64,000 bases of DNA from Plasmodiophora brassicae. Its lineage: Eukaryota > Endomyxa > Phytomyxea > Plasmodiophorida > Plasmodiophoridae. The stretch's first letter is position 1, and the number at the start of each line of letters is the position of its first letter. This document shows, in pieces, positions 31,045 to 41,969 of the stretch. The DNA lies in assembly GCA_039704465.1 (NCBI GenBank), contig JASFAU010000013.1:62001-126000 (forward strand), given 5' to 3'. The notes under the pieces are model-generated. The model did not search any database. It was not told where the DNA came from and worked only from the letters and a program-made list of their open reading frames with translations. The position numbers and the translations under genes are program-made.

Positions 31045-33639
31045 TTATATGACGAATAGAACGGAACGATGGAGGGAAAATGAGGAGAGTGGTTGCAGGG
31101 CGACGCCCCACCGCGTGGCGAGGTCGGCCCAAACGTTGTCCTCCCCAGCAATGTGCTCAATGTGAAAATCTAGGTCGATAATCTGAAGTCGCCAGCGCTC
31201 CAAGCGATCGCCGGTCGTCCGACTAATTCGTGCAACCGAGGCTGGGTTCAGAATGAAAACCAAATTACGGTGGTCTGTGAAGATTCGAAGTGCCAGCTTT
31301 GACATAGAGATGAAGTGTCTGAGGCGATAGCAGCCTTCAATGATGGCGTAGGCCTCCTTCTCAATGGTCGCCCACTTCAATTGAGAACCACGGAATGTCC
31401 CCGAGATGAACGACAAAGGTTCGTGGTGTTGCTCACCGTACGGGAGATCAATATCTTCCGGAGGGATCTGCGACAGGAAAACAGACCAGAAACGGTCACT
31501 CGCATCCGGAAAGAGACACATGATCCATTCGTCCTTGGGGTGCGCCAGCGTCATGGCCTCCGATAGACGATGCTTCAGAGAATTGAAACTGGTGAGATGG
31601 TCAGTGGTCCAGCCGATGTCGGCTAAACGAACTCGACGTAGGTGTGATTTCTTCAGACTGCTGACAGAACGAGAAGCGGACAGAAGTAGATCCTGTAGCG
31701 GATGAACATGTGCCGCGAATTGAGGGATAACAGAACGGACCCAATTGAGGCCCGAGAGGAACTGTTGGAGATCAGCAGCCGTGATAGGAGTTGATAGATC
31801 GTGCAAGGCGTTGAGATACGAGCGATCGAACGACACTCCATCAGCGGATATAACGCGACCGCACCATGTCACTGAAGTGAGATATAACTGGCAGCGATCA
31901 GGGTTGAGTTTAACTCCAAACTCGTCGAAAGCGTTGAGAAGAGATTCGAGTGTGTCCATGTAGGCTCCGAATCCAGATACGTAGCCGAGGATATCGTCGA
32001 TCCAGAGTAGGGCGCAGATATATAGAAGTTTCCCCAACACCTGTTGCATTTCCCGCCTGGAACGCAAACACGCAATCAGCGATTCCCTGGATGATGCGCC
32101 TGGGTGTAAACGTGGCGATGTGCGTCATGAACGAGCAGGCCTCCTGCGAATCAGGGTGCAACGGAAATTGCCAATAGCCTTTAAAGGCATCGAACAGCAT
32201 GAAGATGGTCGCGGAACGTAGGTAGGTCAGGATGATGTCGATGTGAGGCATCGGCCATGCAATGCGTTCGGTCTGTTTGTTGACGGCTTCATTGATGTCG
32301 ACGGTCAGCCGATGGCCGCGAACCTCCGTGTCCTTCTTGTCGACGACCAGACACGGCGACGCGTACCTGCTGTGCGGATTGCGGTACACAAAATCGTTTT
32401 CCGCCAAGGTTCCTACGTGATCATCCATGAATTTTTGATGTTCGAGGGTATACCTTCGTGTTCGGCAACGAACAGGACGAGCATCTGCTTTGAAGTGTAG
32501 TTTCAGTGGACTTACTTTCGCAGGTGGATCACGGCCAAGCTTCGTTCGCCATATGTCTTTGTGTCGATTGACAGTTGTGCGTAGACGCGGGACTTGATCG
32601 TTAGGGAAACCGGAGTCAGTTGCACGTTGTATCATCCGGTCTATTGCCCTGTCCACGTCTGTATCGGAGTGTTCTCCGATTTCGACATCATAGTCGTCAC
32701 CCGGATCATTGGTGTCCAATTGGGGCTCATGATCGCGAGTTGTTCCACTTACCTCCGGGTGTCTTACCGCTCTCATCGTGATCCCTTGACCACCTGGGGC
32801 GTGACGTTCCGGGGTCGGATCCGCTTCGATGATGATAGGACCATTTGCCTCGATTAACATCTCCTTCAGTTGTGTAGCTGGATTGATACCCAACGCGTCC
32901 AGTTCCGGGGCTCCTAAAGGACAATGTCATCAGATAGGTCTTCGCGACATACGTTGATTTCCCGCCCGCGTAGATGTGCAGGTTTGCCATGCGAAGGTGG
33001 GACAATGGTGATGTCCACGATCGCTGTGGCGATTGTTGTCGTAGCCCCGATCGTTGCAAGTTTCGCCTCCGTTGGATGGTCGAACACTTTGACTGGGACA
33101 TGCTGGATGGCTTGAATCCGTAGCAGTTGCGATTGCGAAATGACGGTCTTCGTCGCACCACTATCGGCTTCGAATGGAAGGTCGAGCGAGTTCTGGAAGC
33201 GAAGTCTCATAGGGGACGGTGTTGACGGCGACGGCGGGCCCATGCGCTTTGCCGTGTCTGCGTTGCCCTTACTCTCCTCCTTCTCTTTGCGCTCTTTCTG
33301 GAACTTTTCAATGGCAGCTTTGCGTTCTCCTTGAGTTGCCTTCGGGCACACTTGGACCCAGTGCTGCTCCTTGCAGATTAGGCAACCTGCCTTTGGAGGA
33401 TCCTTACCTTCGAAACGTTTTCGGATGTGCTCGGGGATGTCCCTCGATTCGTCTTTCGTTTGCGATGTGGACGATTGAGCTGTCTTCAGTCCGATCGGAT
33501 TTGTCGGATGCTTGCCGCCATTCCTATTCGGAGCAACAACGTCCTTACCTTTTCTTACCTGCAGGTGGGGACACGGTCTGCGCTGGAGACTTCTTCTTCT
33601 CAGCTTGCAGCCGGAAGTGTTTGTCCTGCTCTTTGGCAA
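31045..33639 (-). pseudogene. Element B protease, reverse transcriptase and RNase H, frameshifted
   Basis: Three overlapping frames together cover: a zinc knuckle CLICKEQHWVQVCP and a retropepsin motif PFEADSGATKTVIS (frame to 32914); reverse transcriptase fingers and palm with VDINEAVNKQ and FDAFKGYWQF (31910-32893); and the catalytic LWIDDILGY plus RNase H with LFPDASDRFWSV and FTDHRNLVFI (31045-32067). The switch between the last two is near 32000, inside the palm, so it breaks the enzyme unless recoded. The usual YxDD box reads WIDD. Confidence 0.8.
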
Positions 33640-34371
33640 GACGGTCGACGAGGTCGAAGAATTTGAGCTCGTCCTTCTCAGCGTCCCTGCACCCTCCGAA
33701 CTCGATCGCGCGTTCGACTAGAACCGCAAGGTCAGTGGGACGGATACCTCCGCGTAATACCTTGATCTTGCGCTTGGTTCCTTTCGTTCCTTTGGCGTAT
33801 GTGTCTTGTAGCCCATAGTCGTCGATTAGCTCATCGAACTTGGCGAAGAAAGACGTGACACGTTCCTCAATACTCTTGATTGACAGGTTCATGACCACTG
33901 TCTTCGTGAGAAGCGCCTTGATGTCTGTCGAACTCTCGACATCAGCCTCCCTGCGTTGGACTGACCTCAAGTAGCTCATGATGTCGCCATCCGTGATCGT
34001 GCTGGCGGGTTGACGTAGGCGATATTTCGACATCCCTTTGAGGACGTCTCGGTAATGCATGACTTCACCGTTGGCGGATGAATATCCTCCTTGTAGATCA
34101 GTCGGCGCTCGTTAACGATCTCGACGTGTTTCCTATATTTCTTGAGGAAATCGTTAATTCCGTCCTTGGCCGTAAGGCTCAGGGTACGTAGGATGGGCGG
34201 TTTCAAAGGCATAAAGATCGGGCTCTTACCGTGCAGGTTTGTTGACTGAAGCCCTCGATCGATTTCGTCATCTGTCGACGATTCATGCTCCTTGGCCTCG
34301 GCGTCGGAGTTGGTCCTGGCGTCGTCCTCCATCTGTAGACGAACGGGCGTTCTGCGGCCACCTCCTGCCAT
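33545..34371 (-). CDS. Element B gag
   Basis: Gag starts at 34371 (MAGGGRRTPVRLQMEDD), with an acidic, Ser/Asp-rich head and then PILRTLSLTAKDGINDFLKK. A second frame from 34060 (MHYRDVLKGMSKYRLRQPAS) carries the capsid-like helical part to 33545, so a frame change lies near 34060. The zinc knuckle is in the next frame. Such gag proteins form the virus-like particle of the retrotransposon. Confidence 0.65.
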
Positions 34372-34414
34372 TAAGTGAGTTCGTTTGCTTGGGGCTCTTT
34401 GCGCAAGAAGCTTC

Positions 34415-34608
34415 TGTGCTAACGCCGCCGCTGCCGGGGGGGGCGGTCGGTCGCAAGAGTCGGCGCCTGGTGATATAACGAACTGATGTATTTGGACAGG
34501 ATCGTCACAGCAAGGGCCGCTGCGGGGTCGAGTACGGTCATGATCATGTGACCGGGTGGCAGCAGCATCTGAGCAGCATCATCTGAGTACTGGTACTCTG
34601 GATGAACA
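34415..34608 (-). repeat. 5' LTR of element B
   Basis: This 194-bp LTR is the upstream one in the coding direction. It is followed on the minus strand by the leader GAAGCTTCTTGCGCAAAGAG and then gag. Confidence 0.9.
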
Positions 34609-34613
34609 GCGCG

Positions 34614-35466
34614 TTCAGATTGGTCACGCCCGTTTCTTGAGATTAGACTCATCGCAATAAGGACGGAGTTGAGTGAATCAGATTCGCCGGACCATGTCAG
34701 CATAGTGCTAACAGTTCTCAGCCATACTGACGACATCCACCCCCACATGGGAGGTGGTCACCTCGTTACAGGCACCCATCCATTCCAAATCACTCCAGCG
34801 AGTCACCAAACGTTCCATATTTCCCAGCGATCCATCCAACCGTCCCCATGTGGTGTACGACAAGTCATACGCCGACATTAAGGCACCATTTCCAATTCCC
34901 ACAGTTCCCAATTCGCACCCGGTTCCATCCAATTCCAGTTCCAGTTCCCCATGCACTGATTCTGTGAGTTGCGTCCAACACACTACATCAGCGCCGGTTG
35001 TGAGCTCACTACTGCGTCCAGTAAGTTCCGCTCGCAACCACCACGAATACCCACACCGCGTCCAGCCATGTGCATCCGTAGTTAGTTCCGTTCCCATCCG
35101 ATATCGGTTCACCGAAGCCCAATCTTTAGGAGTCCGATGACTGGCGTCCGTTTGACTACCAGGGTTAGCCGAAGTCCAATCTTTAGGATCCGACTGTGGT
35201 GGAGTGTTTCCCCATGCATATGCGAGTTCCGTACCGTTGGTTTCCATTTGGTACATGATCCCATTCAGTGGCCAATTTGCTGAATGTTCCCAGACTGAGT
35301 CCCATGCCCAGTGGTTCGGGCCCCGTGCCCACGCAGGTGCTCCGCGCACCGTGCGTCCGATCGACGTCCTTTCCGTTTTCGCGTCGTTGTTCCTCGTTGC
35401 CTATGTACAGTTAGCAACCTTCGACCAGCTATTTTACCATGTTCCAGCCGGCCGGTCATCATATCG
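34614..35466 (-). other. 3' untranslated region of element A
   Basis: This segment lies between the stop of element A pol (35467) and the insertion site of element B; the remaining part is at 29180-29278. It is less GC-rich than the flanks and contains short direct repeats (for example CCAATCTTTAGGA twice near 35120 and 35180, and clustered TTCCAGTTCC words). A 213-codon frame on the minus strand is Trp/Gly/Thr-rich with no domain, and I do not call it a gene. Confidence 0.6.
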
Positions 35467-36349
35467 TCAATTCCGTGGTCGTTTAGTCCTCTGACGTCGC
35501 GCTCCTTTTGCTTGACGTCGTTTCGAGGCAGGCTGGCGATTCCCGTTCGTCGCCGCCGAGTTCAACAGTATTCGCAACTCCTCCGCCTGAGGGTGGTCAT
35601 CTCCCAGTCGGTCATACAGATCACGAACCATCGTCGGCACGTCCTCGATTATGATGTCCGCCGGTTCCCATGTGGCGTCCGATTCCTCGAATCCTTCCCA
35701 GAGCACTTTGATTTCGACTCGCTTCTCGCTCGCATTGTATCGGCAGTCAGCTAGATTCTCCACCAAGAGCTTATGATTCGAGTGCTGAAGATGCTTCTTC
35801 ATCGTCGCCGTCATGTTCAACTTCCCATCAGCGTATCGTCTGATCCGTTGGATGTGCGCCCGAAACTCCTTCTCGTGAAGAGGATCGTACAGCAAGTACA
35901 CTTGATCGTTCAGTCGCTGCAGCACACGGAACGGGCCATTCCACTTGGCGATCAGTTTGTTCCCCGGGCCCATGTTCGGTCGTGCGCACAAGACGTAGTC
36001 ACCTGGAATGAACGCTTCATCGTCTCCAGGACGCAGCTGCCTGTTGCGCTGCTGGACATTGGCTCGATGCCGCTTCTCTTTGCCCATCTCGACATCCTTG
36101 TGTATGTTGTCGAAATCGTCCTTCATCTTCTCGATGTGCTGAGTAATAGTCGCAGGATTCACAGGTCGCCAATCGCTAGCCTTCAAGTCCCAGATCAGGT
36201 CTAGAGGATTCTCCGGTTGGATGCCAAACGCCGCCGTCACCGGTGCATGACCTCCACGACGCTTTGAAGGCGTATGGTTCATGGCGTGTTGCACCAGCTG
36301 ACATGCGTACGGCCAGTTGTGGGTGTCGATCTGGTTCTCATTCAGTAGG
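35467..36349 (-). CDS. Element A integrase C-terminus and chromodomain
   Basis: This is the continuation of the 41970-45947 reading frame on the far side of element C: NWPYACQLVQHAMNHTPSKR resumes the integrase, followed by GDYVLCARP, the GPFRVLQRLNDQVYLL integrase C-terminal (SH3-like) part and a chromodomain (VEIKVLWEGFEESDATWEPA). A basic tail (KRRQAKGARRQRTKRPR) ends at 35467. The frame is open, so the only visible damage to this enzyme is the nested insertion. Confidence 0.85.
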
Positions 36350-36436
36350 TGTCACGATCAGGCAAGCTGATGCAACGAACGCTTTGACGGACTGGCGAAG
36401 TCCGTCGCGGGGTTCGGGATTTATTCAGTTATCACA
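36350..36436 (-). repeat. 3' LTR of element C
   Basis: The 87-bp LTR is unusually short for a gypsy element. It is identical to the two copies at 41792 and 41883. Confidence 0.93.
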
Positions 36437-36449
36437 GAATAGTCCTCTT

Positions 36450-37805
36450 CTAGCGATTGGGTCTCCGCCGGTTTCGGGAGCGAGGGCCAGGTTTATCGGG
36501 ATATCGAGCATGAAATTCAGCAATCGCTTGGTCCAGGCCTCCTGTCCCATGGAGATTGCCCGCGGGTTCCCAGGTGCGATCGGACGGGGAGTATCCTTCC
36601 CAATCTATGAGATATTGCAACCGCCCCGACCGGTATCGGGAATCCAAGATCGACTTAACGATGAACAGGGGCTGGTCGTCATCTTCCAATACAATGGGCG
36701 GCGGCGGTGGCTGTTGGCGATGTGGAAGGACATTAGGCGTATACGGTTCCAGCTGTGACACATGGAAGACGTTATGTAGGCGCGAGGTAGGAGGCAGCTT
36801 CACTTCGTATGCGACGGGGTTAACTGTGCGAACAACTTGGAAGGGTCCCAGCAGACGGTCATCCAGTTTCCCGCACGGGCGGCCAGTCGATAAGGTTCCA
36901 CGCCTGAGCATGACGAGATCGCCCACCTGCAGTGGTGGTGGTTCGCGGCGACGGCGATCCGCAGAGCGCTTCATAGCGTCGACCGCCCGTTGCAGTTGGC
37001 CCTTCAAGTAGCGGCGAACCTTCTCAAGGAATTCGGCACGCTCATCGGCGGCTGGGTTACAGACTTGGCCATTCCTGGGTCGAGGCTCCGTCACCCTTGG
37101 ATGAAACCCGTAGTTGGCGAAAAACGGCGACATGCCGGTGGCCGAATGGTCGGCGTTGTTGTACGCGAACTCGGCCATAGGCAGAAGTTGCAGCCAGTCG
37201 TCCTGCATGTAGCTAACATAGCAGCGTAAGTATTGTTCGAGGATCTGGTTCACGCGTTCCGTCTGGCCGTCGGATTCCGGGTGCCGGGATGAAGACAAGT
37301 TCCGTTGGATACCAAGACGGTCCAGTAAGTGCTTCCAGAAGGCCGACACGAACTGGGGCCCCCGGTCGGAGACGATGTCGTCCGGTAGGCCATGCAGGCG
37401 GAATATCTGCTGCAAAAACAGGTCGGACAGCTCGACCGCTGTGAGGGTCTCCTTGCACGGAATGAAGTGGGCCATTTTCGAAAACCGGTCGACGACGACG
37501 AGGACCGAATCGTAGCCGTCGGAAACTGGAAGCTTGACAATTAGATCCATTGAGATCGATGACCACAGAGAACTCGGCAAGGGAAGAGGCAGCAGGAGCC
37601 CGGACGGTTTGTGGCGCGGAGACTTGCTTCTCTGACAAATGTCGCAGGATGAGACGTACAGTTTGACGAAGGCCCTCATGCCAGGCCACCAAAATTCACG
37701 CTGGACAAGCCCAAGCGTTTTGCGGATACCAAAGTGACCAGAGGCCCTATTATCGTGGAGTTGCCGGAGGATCTCGATCTTGCATTCGTCTCCGGAGACG
37801 ACCAA
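36450..37805 (-). CDS. Element C integrase with chromodomain
   Basis: A 451-residue frame of typical chromovirus type. The HHCC domain has [20 protein letters not shown] and CDICQRSKS. The catalytic residues lie in SMDLIVKLP (D), [10 protein letters not shown] (D) and [13 protein letters not shown] (E). GPF..V and chromodomain segments follow ([20 protein letters not shown]). The basic tail ends [10 protein letters not shown]. Uninterrupted within this frame; the ATG marks only the first Met of a longer polyprotein. Confidence 0.88.
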   Translation of the reverse strand: MVVSGDECKIEILRQLHDNRASGHFGIRKTLGLVQREFWWPGMRAFVKLYVSSCDICQRSKSPRHKPSGLLLPLPLPSSLWSSISMDLIVKLPVSDGYDSVLVVVDRFSKMAHFIPCKETLTAVELSDLFLQQIFRLHGLPDDIVSDRGPQFVSAFWKHLLDRLGIQRNLSSSRHPESDGQTERVNQILEQYLRCYVSYMQDDWLQLLPMAEFAYNNADHSATGMSPFFANYGFHPRVTEPRPRNGQVCNPAADERAEFLEKVRRYLKGQLQRAVDAMKRSADRRRREPPPLQVGDLVMLRRGTLSTGRPCGKLDDRLLGPFQVVRTVNPVAYEVKLPPTSRLHNVFHVSQLEPYTPNVLPHRQQPPPPPIVLEDDDQPLFIVKSILDSRYRSGRLQYLIDWEGYSPSDRTWEPAGNLHGTGGLDQAIAEFHARYPDKPGPRSRNRRRPNR

Positions 37806-38038
37806 GGAGCGTCCTTTGTACAGGAGGCCGTCTCTCAGGCAATACTTCCTACCTTGAGGTCGGTCGAGCAGACCGGCAATCTTGGCGACGAACGGATCAC
37901 TCGCTTGGTGTCGTCGGATACGGTCTAGAGAGGCTCGGACGGAGCCGCCTCCGCGTGGACGGTGAACGCGTCCACCACGGGGACGGAACTAGGCGATGAA
38001 GCGGGAGCAGTTGGAGAGATTGTTGCAGGATGCCTTCT

Positions 38039-40803
38039 TCAGACGCCGTCGGGGACGTACTCCGGGCGGCGCGTCAAGGCGTCAGGTTTACCGTGCAAGC
38101 GGCCCGGTCGGTGCTGAATCATGAAGTCGAAGCCGCTAAGCAGTTGGGACCATCGGATTTGGCGCGGATTAAGCTTGTGGGTCGTCATGAAGTACTTGAG
38201 GTTGCGGTGGTCGCTGTGCACAAGTGTCTGATGTTCATCCGAATCCAGGAACTGGCGCCATTTCTCGAAGGACGCAACAACGGCCAGGAGCTCTTTGTCG
38301 TAGACCGCATATCGGATCTCAGCGGGGTCCAGTTTCCTCGAAAAGAACGCCAGAGGGTGTAAGTCCCCGTCACGGCCCCGTTGTGAGAGGACCATGGCAA
38401 TGGCGAAGTCGGAGGCATCCGTTTCAATCTCGCACGGCACGCTAGGATCGAAGTGGGCGAGGACCGGAGCGCGTGTGAACGCGCTCTTCAGAGTTGCGAA
38501 GGCGGTCGAAGCAGTCTCGTTCCAGATAAATTCGGTTTCCCCGCGAGAAGGTTCGTCAAGGGAAGTGCGATCTCCGCGAAATGCGGGATGAACTTTCGGT
38601 AGAAGTTGGCGAACCCAAGGAAGACTTGCAGCCCGTGGAGGTCACGCGGCGGGGCCCACGCGAGTATTGTGTCTACTCGGCTGGGATCCAACCGGAGGCC
38701 GTCCTTGGACACTAAGTAGCCGAGGAATTCGACCTCCGGTGCGTCGAACAAGCACTTAGACAGTTTGGCCGTCAGGCGCGCGGAGCGTAGACGTTCGAGC
38801 ACCAAACGCACGTGCTGTTCATGTTCCTCAGCATTCTTGGAGAAAATCAAGATGTCGTCAAGGTAAACAACAACGAAACGGTCAATGAAGTCGCTGAATG
38901 TCTCGTTCATGAAGGCTTGAAAGGATGCCGGGGCGTTGGCAAGCCCGAAGGGCATAACCAGGTACTCGAACAGTCCGTACGGTGTCCGGAATGCTGTCTT
39001 CCATTCGTCACCTTCGCGAATGCGGATCTGGTTGTACGCACTTCGAAGGTCGATCTTGAGAAGACCGTTGCTTGACCGAGTGTCGAAAGCAGCTGGTCGA
39101 TGAGCGGAAGTGGGTAACGGTTCTTCACGGTGACCGAGTTCAGGCCTCGGTAATCAACGCAAAGCCGTAACGAACCATCCTTCTTCTTCGCGAAAAGGAT
39201 CGGCGCGCCGGCAGATGAACGCGACGGCCGTATGAAGTTCGACTGGAGGTTATCTTCCAAATACTTCTTGAGGGCTACCTGTTCGCGGGGAGACAAGCCG
39301 TAGAGGCGACAGAATGGAGGCTCCGTCCCCGGTTTCAGGTCGATCGAGCAGTCAGAGGCGCGGTGCGGCGGTAAGGATGTGGCGGTGGCCTCGTCGAACA
39401 CGTCGGCAAAATCCTGGTATTTTTCAGGTATCTTCGTCTGCTCTGACTCGGTGTCCTCGGTCCACGTATAATGGATGAGGTAGCACTGAGCGTCGTCCAT
39501 GAGTGCGTCCAGGAACGGTTCGGCGTCGACTAGATGGATGGACGTTGGCCGCCAGAGGTTCTTCAGTGCTTGGTGCCGGCAAGGGAACGTGGTCGATCCG
39601 CGTCCCGTCGCCTTGATTAGAATCCGTGGGCCGTACGTCGCACGACGACTGTGGAGCATCTCCGGCTAGAACGTCAGGGCCGGCGTTCGGCGGGGCGATC
39701 GGACAGGCGTCGTCAGATGACGTGTTTAGATAAGCACGAAGGTCGACGCGTGCGGGTTCGCGGCACATAGTGACGAAGGCAAGCGCCCAAGCGGCCGCCA
39801 CGATGGATGAGCACATGAACAGGCTGACCACCTGGCGTGCCCTGGAACCGTCGTCCAAACGACAATCTGGTAGACGTCGACCGGCTCCCCGCCTGTGTCG
39901 CTGCTCCCGCGCCGGCGACGTTAGCCAGCCTGTCTGGTCGGGGAACGATTCGAGCTCGAGGCAGTTCGCAGGGGTGTTACCGGTGTCAGCCGTTTCCAGG
40001 TCGCCAGCGGCTTTGTCCTGAGTCTCAATTGCGGCTGTCGCCAAGGACTCTGCCACCCGGCGTTCATCGTTGGCCGCAGGCGGCAATGGTGTCACGATCA
40101 GGTCTTGTGCGGAAGTTGGATCTGGATGTTGTTTTGTGTTAACAGGCGCCTGGGCGATGAGCGGAGCTGCACTAGAGGCGTCCAGGGCCGGATAACGGCA
40201 GTCGTCGTGTGGCGCAGCCACGCTTGCCTCGGTTGTCTCAGCTTCTGCATGGCCAGGATCCGCCACAGTTGTCGGCGTTGACGTTGACGGCGAGGGGGGG
40301 CACTGGCGCGGCGAGACGAGCCGCCGGCGCCAATCCACATCTGGATTAGTCTGGGCTAGCCAGGGCAGACCCAGGATGACGGGATAGGTCGGCGAATTGA
40401 TCAGATTCAGGACGATCTCACACGAGAACTGGGCGTCCACCGTCGTTCTCAACGGCTGAGTCTCCTGTGATATAGGTGCGAGCTGGCGGCCGTCGACAAC
40501 GCGGACAGGTATCGGACGATGCGTCGGGCGGGTAGGCAGAACGTGCCGCGCGAAGGACCAGTCGATAAAGTTGCTAGTCGCGCCACAGTCGATCAAGGCC
40601 GTTGTCGAGATACTTTCGGACCCGGTGTATATGGTCATCGGAAGTACGAGATGCGGGACAGAGCGGGCGTGGAGAAACATGAGATCGCTTATTTGAACAG
40701 GGTCGGGTTCGGATGACAATGCAGAGTTTACTGGGTGGCCGGCGAACCCGTTGGCGGTCACCCTTGGACATTTCCCGGTGCAACCGGCGGCCGTTTCGGG
40801 CAA
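38039..40803 (-). pseudogene. Element C protease, reverse transcriptase and RNase H, frameshifted
   Basis: Protease lies in the 39424-40803 frame (ALIDCGATSNFIDWS). Reverse transcriptase begins in 38907-39659 ([20 protein letters not shown]) and changes frame near 39070, before 38488-38955 supplies [17 protein letters not shown] and the standard VVYLDDILIFS box. RNase H is in 38039-38440 (ETDASDFAIAMVLSQ, HSDHRNLKYF). At least three frame changes are needed to read the whole, so this copy is defective. It keeps the common YLDD motif, unlike elements A and B. Confidence 0.82.
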
Positions 40804-41615
40804 TCCGCGATCCGGTGGCCATCTTCTTTGCAGTAGAAGCAGAGGCCGTCCTTGCGGGCACGCTCACGGGCATCGGCGGCGACAACCTTCGGAACGGGGT
40901 AGCGCGGGCAGAGGTGTTTCGCCTTTTTGACCATCTCGTCGAAGTCGGTGATCATGTCCTCGAACAGTTTTTCCGACAAGGCAGTATGCAGCGACTTCCG
41001 GAACTTCGACGCGCGCCGGGCCGAACTCATCTTGAAGGTTGCATCCGCGCGCTGAAGCGCTTGATACAAATTGTTGAACATCAACACATGCTCTTCGACA
41101 GGTTCGGTCTGGGTGAGGTTGTCGAAGCACTCCTCCAGCTGTTCGAACGTCGGCACCGGAAACCATTTTGACATCGCGTAGGACAGGTCGGCCATCGTGG
41201 CGTCGTCCGGCAGCCCGAAATAGACTTCCAACGCCGGGCCTTCCAGCGATCTAAGAAGGGCGCTGTGCGCCGCCGGCGGAAGGCGGGTCGTCGATGACGG
41301 GAGCTGCAGCGTCCTTGACAGACACTTCAGAAAGTCGCGGGAGTTCGTGGAACTGTCGCGAATACGCCCGGTAAAGCGGGGCAGGTGGATCTGGTGGTCG
41401 ACGATGTGTCGGGATGTCGGCGACGGCTCGCTCGGCGGCATCTTGTCGGGCAGCGAGCGATTTATCGCTGTCCCAACGGCATCTTCGACCCGGTCGGCCA
41501 CTACGGACTGCATAGCTTTCAGCTGGTGCAGCATGTCGCTGACAGTGAGCGTGAGGTCCCGCACTTGATCTGCCAGTGCGGCGATCTGGTCCTCGCTCGT
41601 TGTCATCGCGAACAC
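40758..41615 (-). CDS. Element C gag
   Basis: A 285-residue gag from ATG 41615 with an N-terminal coiled-coil (VRDLTLTVSDMLHQLKAMQS), a capsid-type helical region (LEGPALEVYFGLPDDATMAD) and a CCHC zinc knuckle CFYCKEDGHRIADC near the C-terminus. It overlaps the start of the protease frame, as in gypsy elements that fuse gag and pol by frameshift. Confidence 0.82.
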   Translation of the reverse strand: MFAMTTSEDQIAALADQVRDLTLTVSDMLHQLKAMQSVVADRVEDAVGTAINRSLPDKMPPSEPSPTSRHIVDHQIHLPRFTGRIRDSSTNSRDFLKCLSRTLQLPSSTTRLPPAAHSALLRSLEGPALEVYFGLPDDATMADLSYAMSKWFPVPTFEQLEECFDNLTQTEPVEEHVLMFNNLYQALQRADATFKMSSARRASKFRKSLHTALSEKLFEDMITDFDEMVKKAKHLCPRYPVPKVVAADARERARKDGLCFYCKEDGHRIADCPKRPPVAPGNVQG

Positions 41616-41645
41616 ACCGGTAGACGGACAGGAAACGGGACGGCA

Positions 41646-41757
41646 GGAACGGAGCGGGCGGAACGGAGCGGGCGGAACGGAGCGGGCGGAACGGAGCGGG
41701 CGGAACGGAGCGGGCGGAACGGAGCGGGCGGAACGGAGCGGGCGGAACGGGGCGGGC
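41646..41757. repeat. 14-bp minisatellite in element C leader
   Basis: Eight tandem copies of GGAACGGAGCGGGC, the last with one change, lie between the 5' LTR and gag of element C. Confidence 0.92.
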
Positions 41758-41791
41758 GGGACGGCGGTGACCGTTGGTTAGTCCGTCAAAA

Positions 41792-41969
41792 TGTCACGAT
41801 CAGGCAAGCTGATGCAACGAACGCTTTGACGGACTGGCGAAGTCCGTCGCGGGGTTCGGGATTTATTCAGTTATCACAGAAATGTCACGATCAGGCAAGC
41901 TGATGCAACGAACGCTTTGACGGACTGGCGAAGTCCGTCGCGGGGTTCGGGATTTATTCAGTTATCACA
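41792..41969 (-). repeat. Tandem pair of 87-bp LTRs of element C
   Basis: 41792-41878 and 41883-41969 are identical to each other and to the distal LTR, with GAAA between them. The outer copy (41883-41969) touches the target duplication. Confidence 0.93.

Larger units (their letters stand above)
29279..34608 (-). mobile_element. Nested Ty3/gypsy element B
   Basis: LTRs at 29279-29475 (197 bp) and 34415-34608 (194 bp) start TGTGCTAACGCC and end GATGAACA on the plus strand. They differ by a short indel near the CCCACTAC block. The 5-bp target duplication GCGCG is at 29274-29278 and 34609-34613. The minus-strand internal region carries gag, protease, reverse transcriptase/RNase H and integrase with chromodomain in at least three frames, so it carries frameshifts. 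A purine-rich tract precedes the 3' LTR at about 29476-29485. It lies in the 3' untranslated region of element A. A relative of its 5' end occurs at 62215-62574. Confidence 0.92.
36350..41969 (-). mobile_element. Nested chromovirus element C with three 87-bp LTRs
   Basis: Identical 87-bp repeats TGTCACGATC...TTATCACA occur at 36350-36436, 41792-41878 and 41883-41969. The outer pair is flanked by GTAGG (36345-36349 and 41970-41974), a 5-bp target duplication inside the integrase of element A. On the coding (minus) strand the 5' end thus has two LTRs in tandem, separated by 4 bases (GAAA on the plus strand). Each LTR contains a perfect 8-bp stem with a 5-nt loop (GACGGACT / AGTCCGTC). Gag, protease, RT/RNase H and integrase-chromodomain are present, with frameshifts in pol. 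Confidence 0.93.

Noticed and set aside
34708..35349. 213-codon Trp/Thr-rich frame
   Set aside because: It lies in the 3' untranslated region of element A, lacks any domain and contains short direct repeats.
41646..41757. Possible CRISPR-like array of regular repeats
   Set aside because: The 14-bp units are directly adjacent with no spacers, inside a eukaryotic retrotransposon leader.
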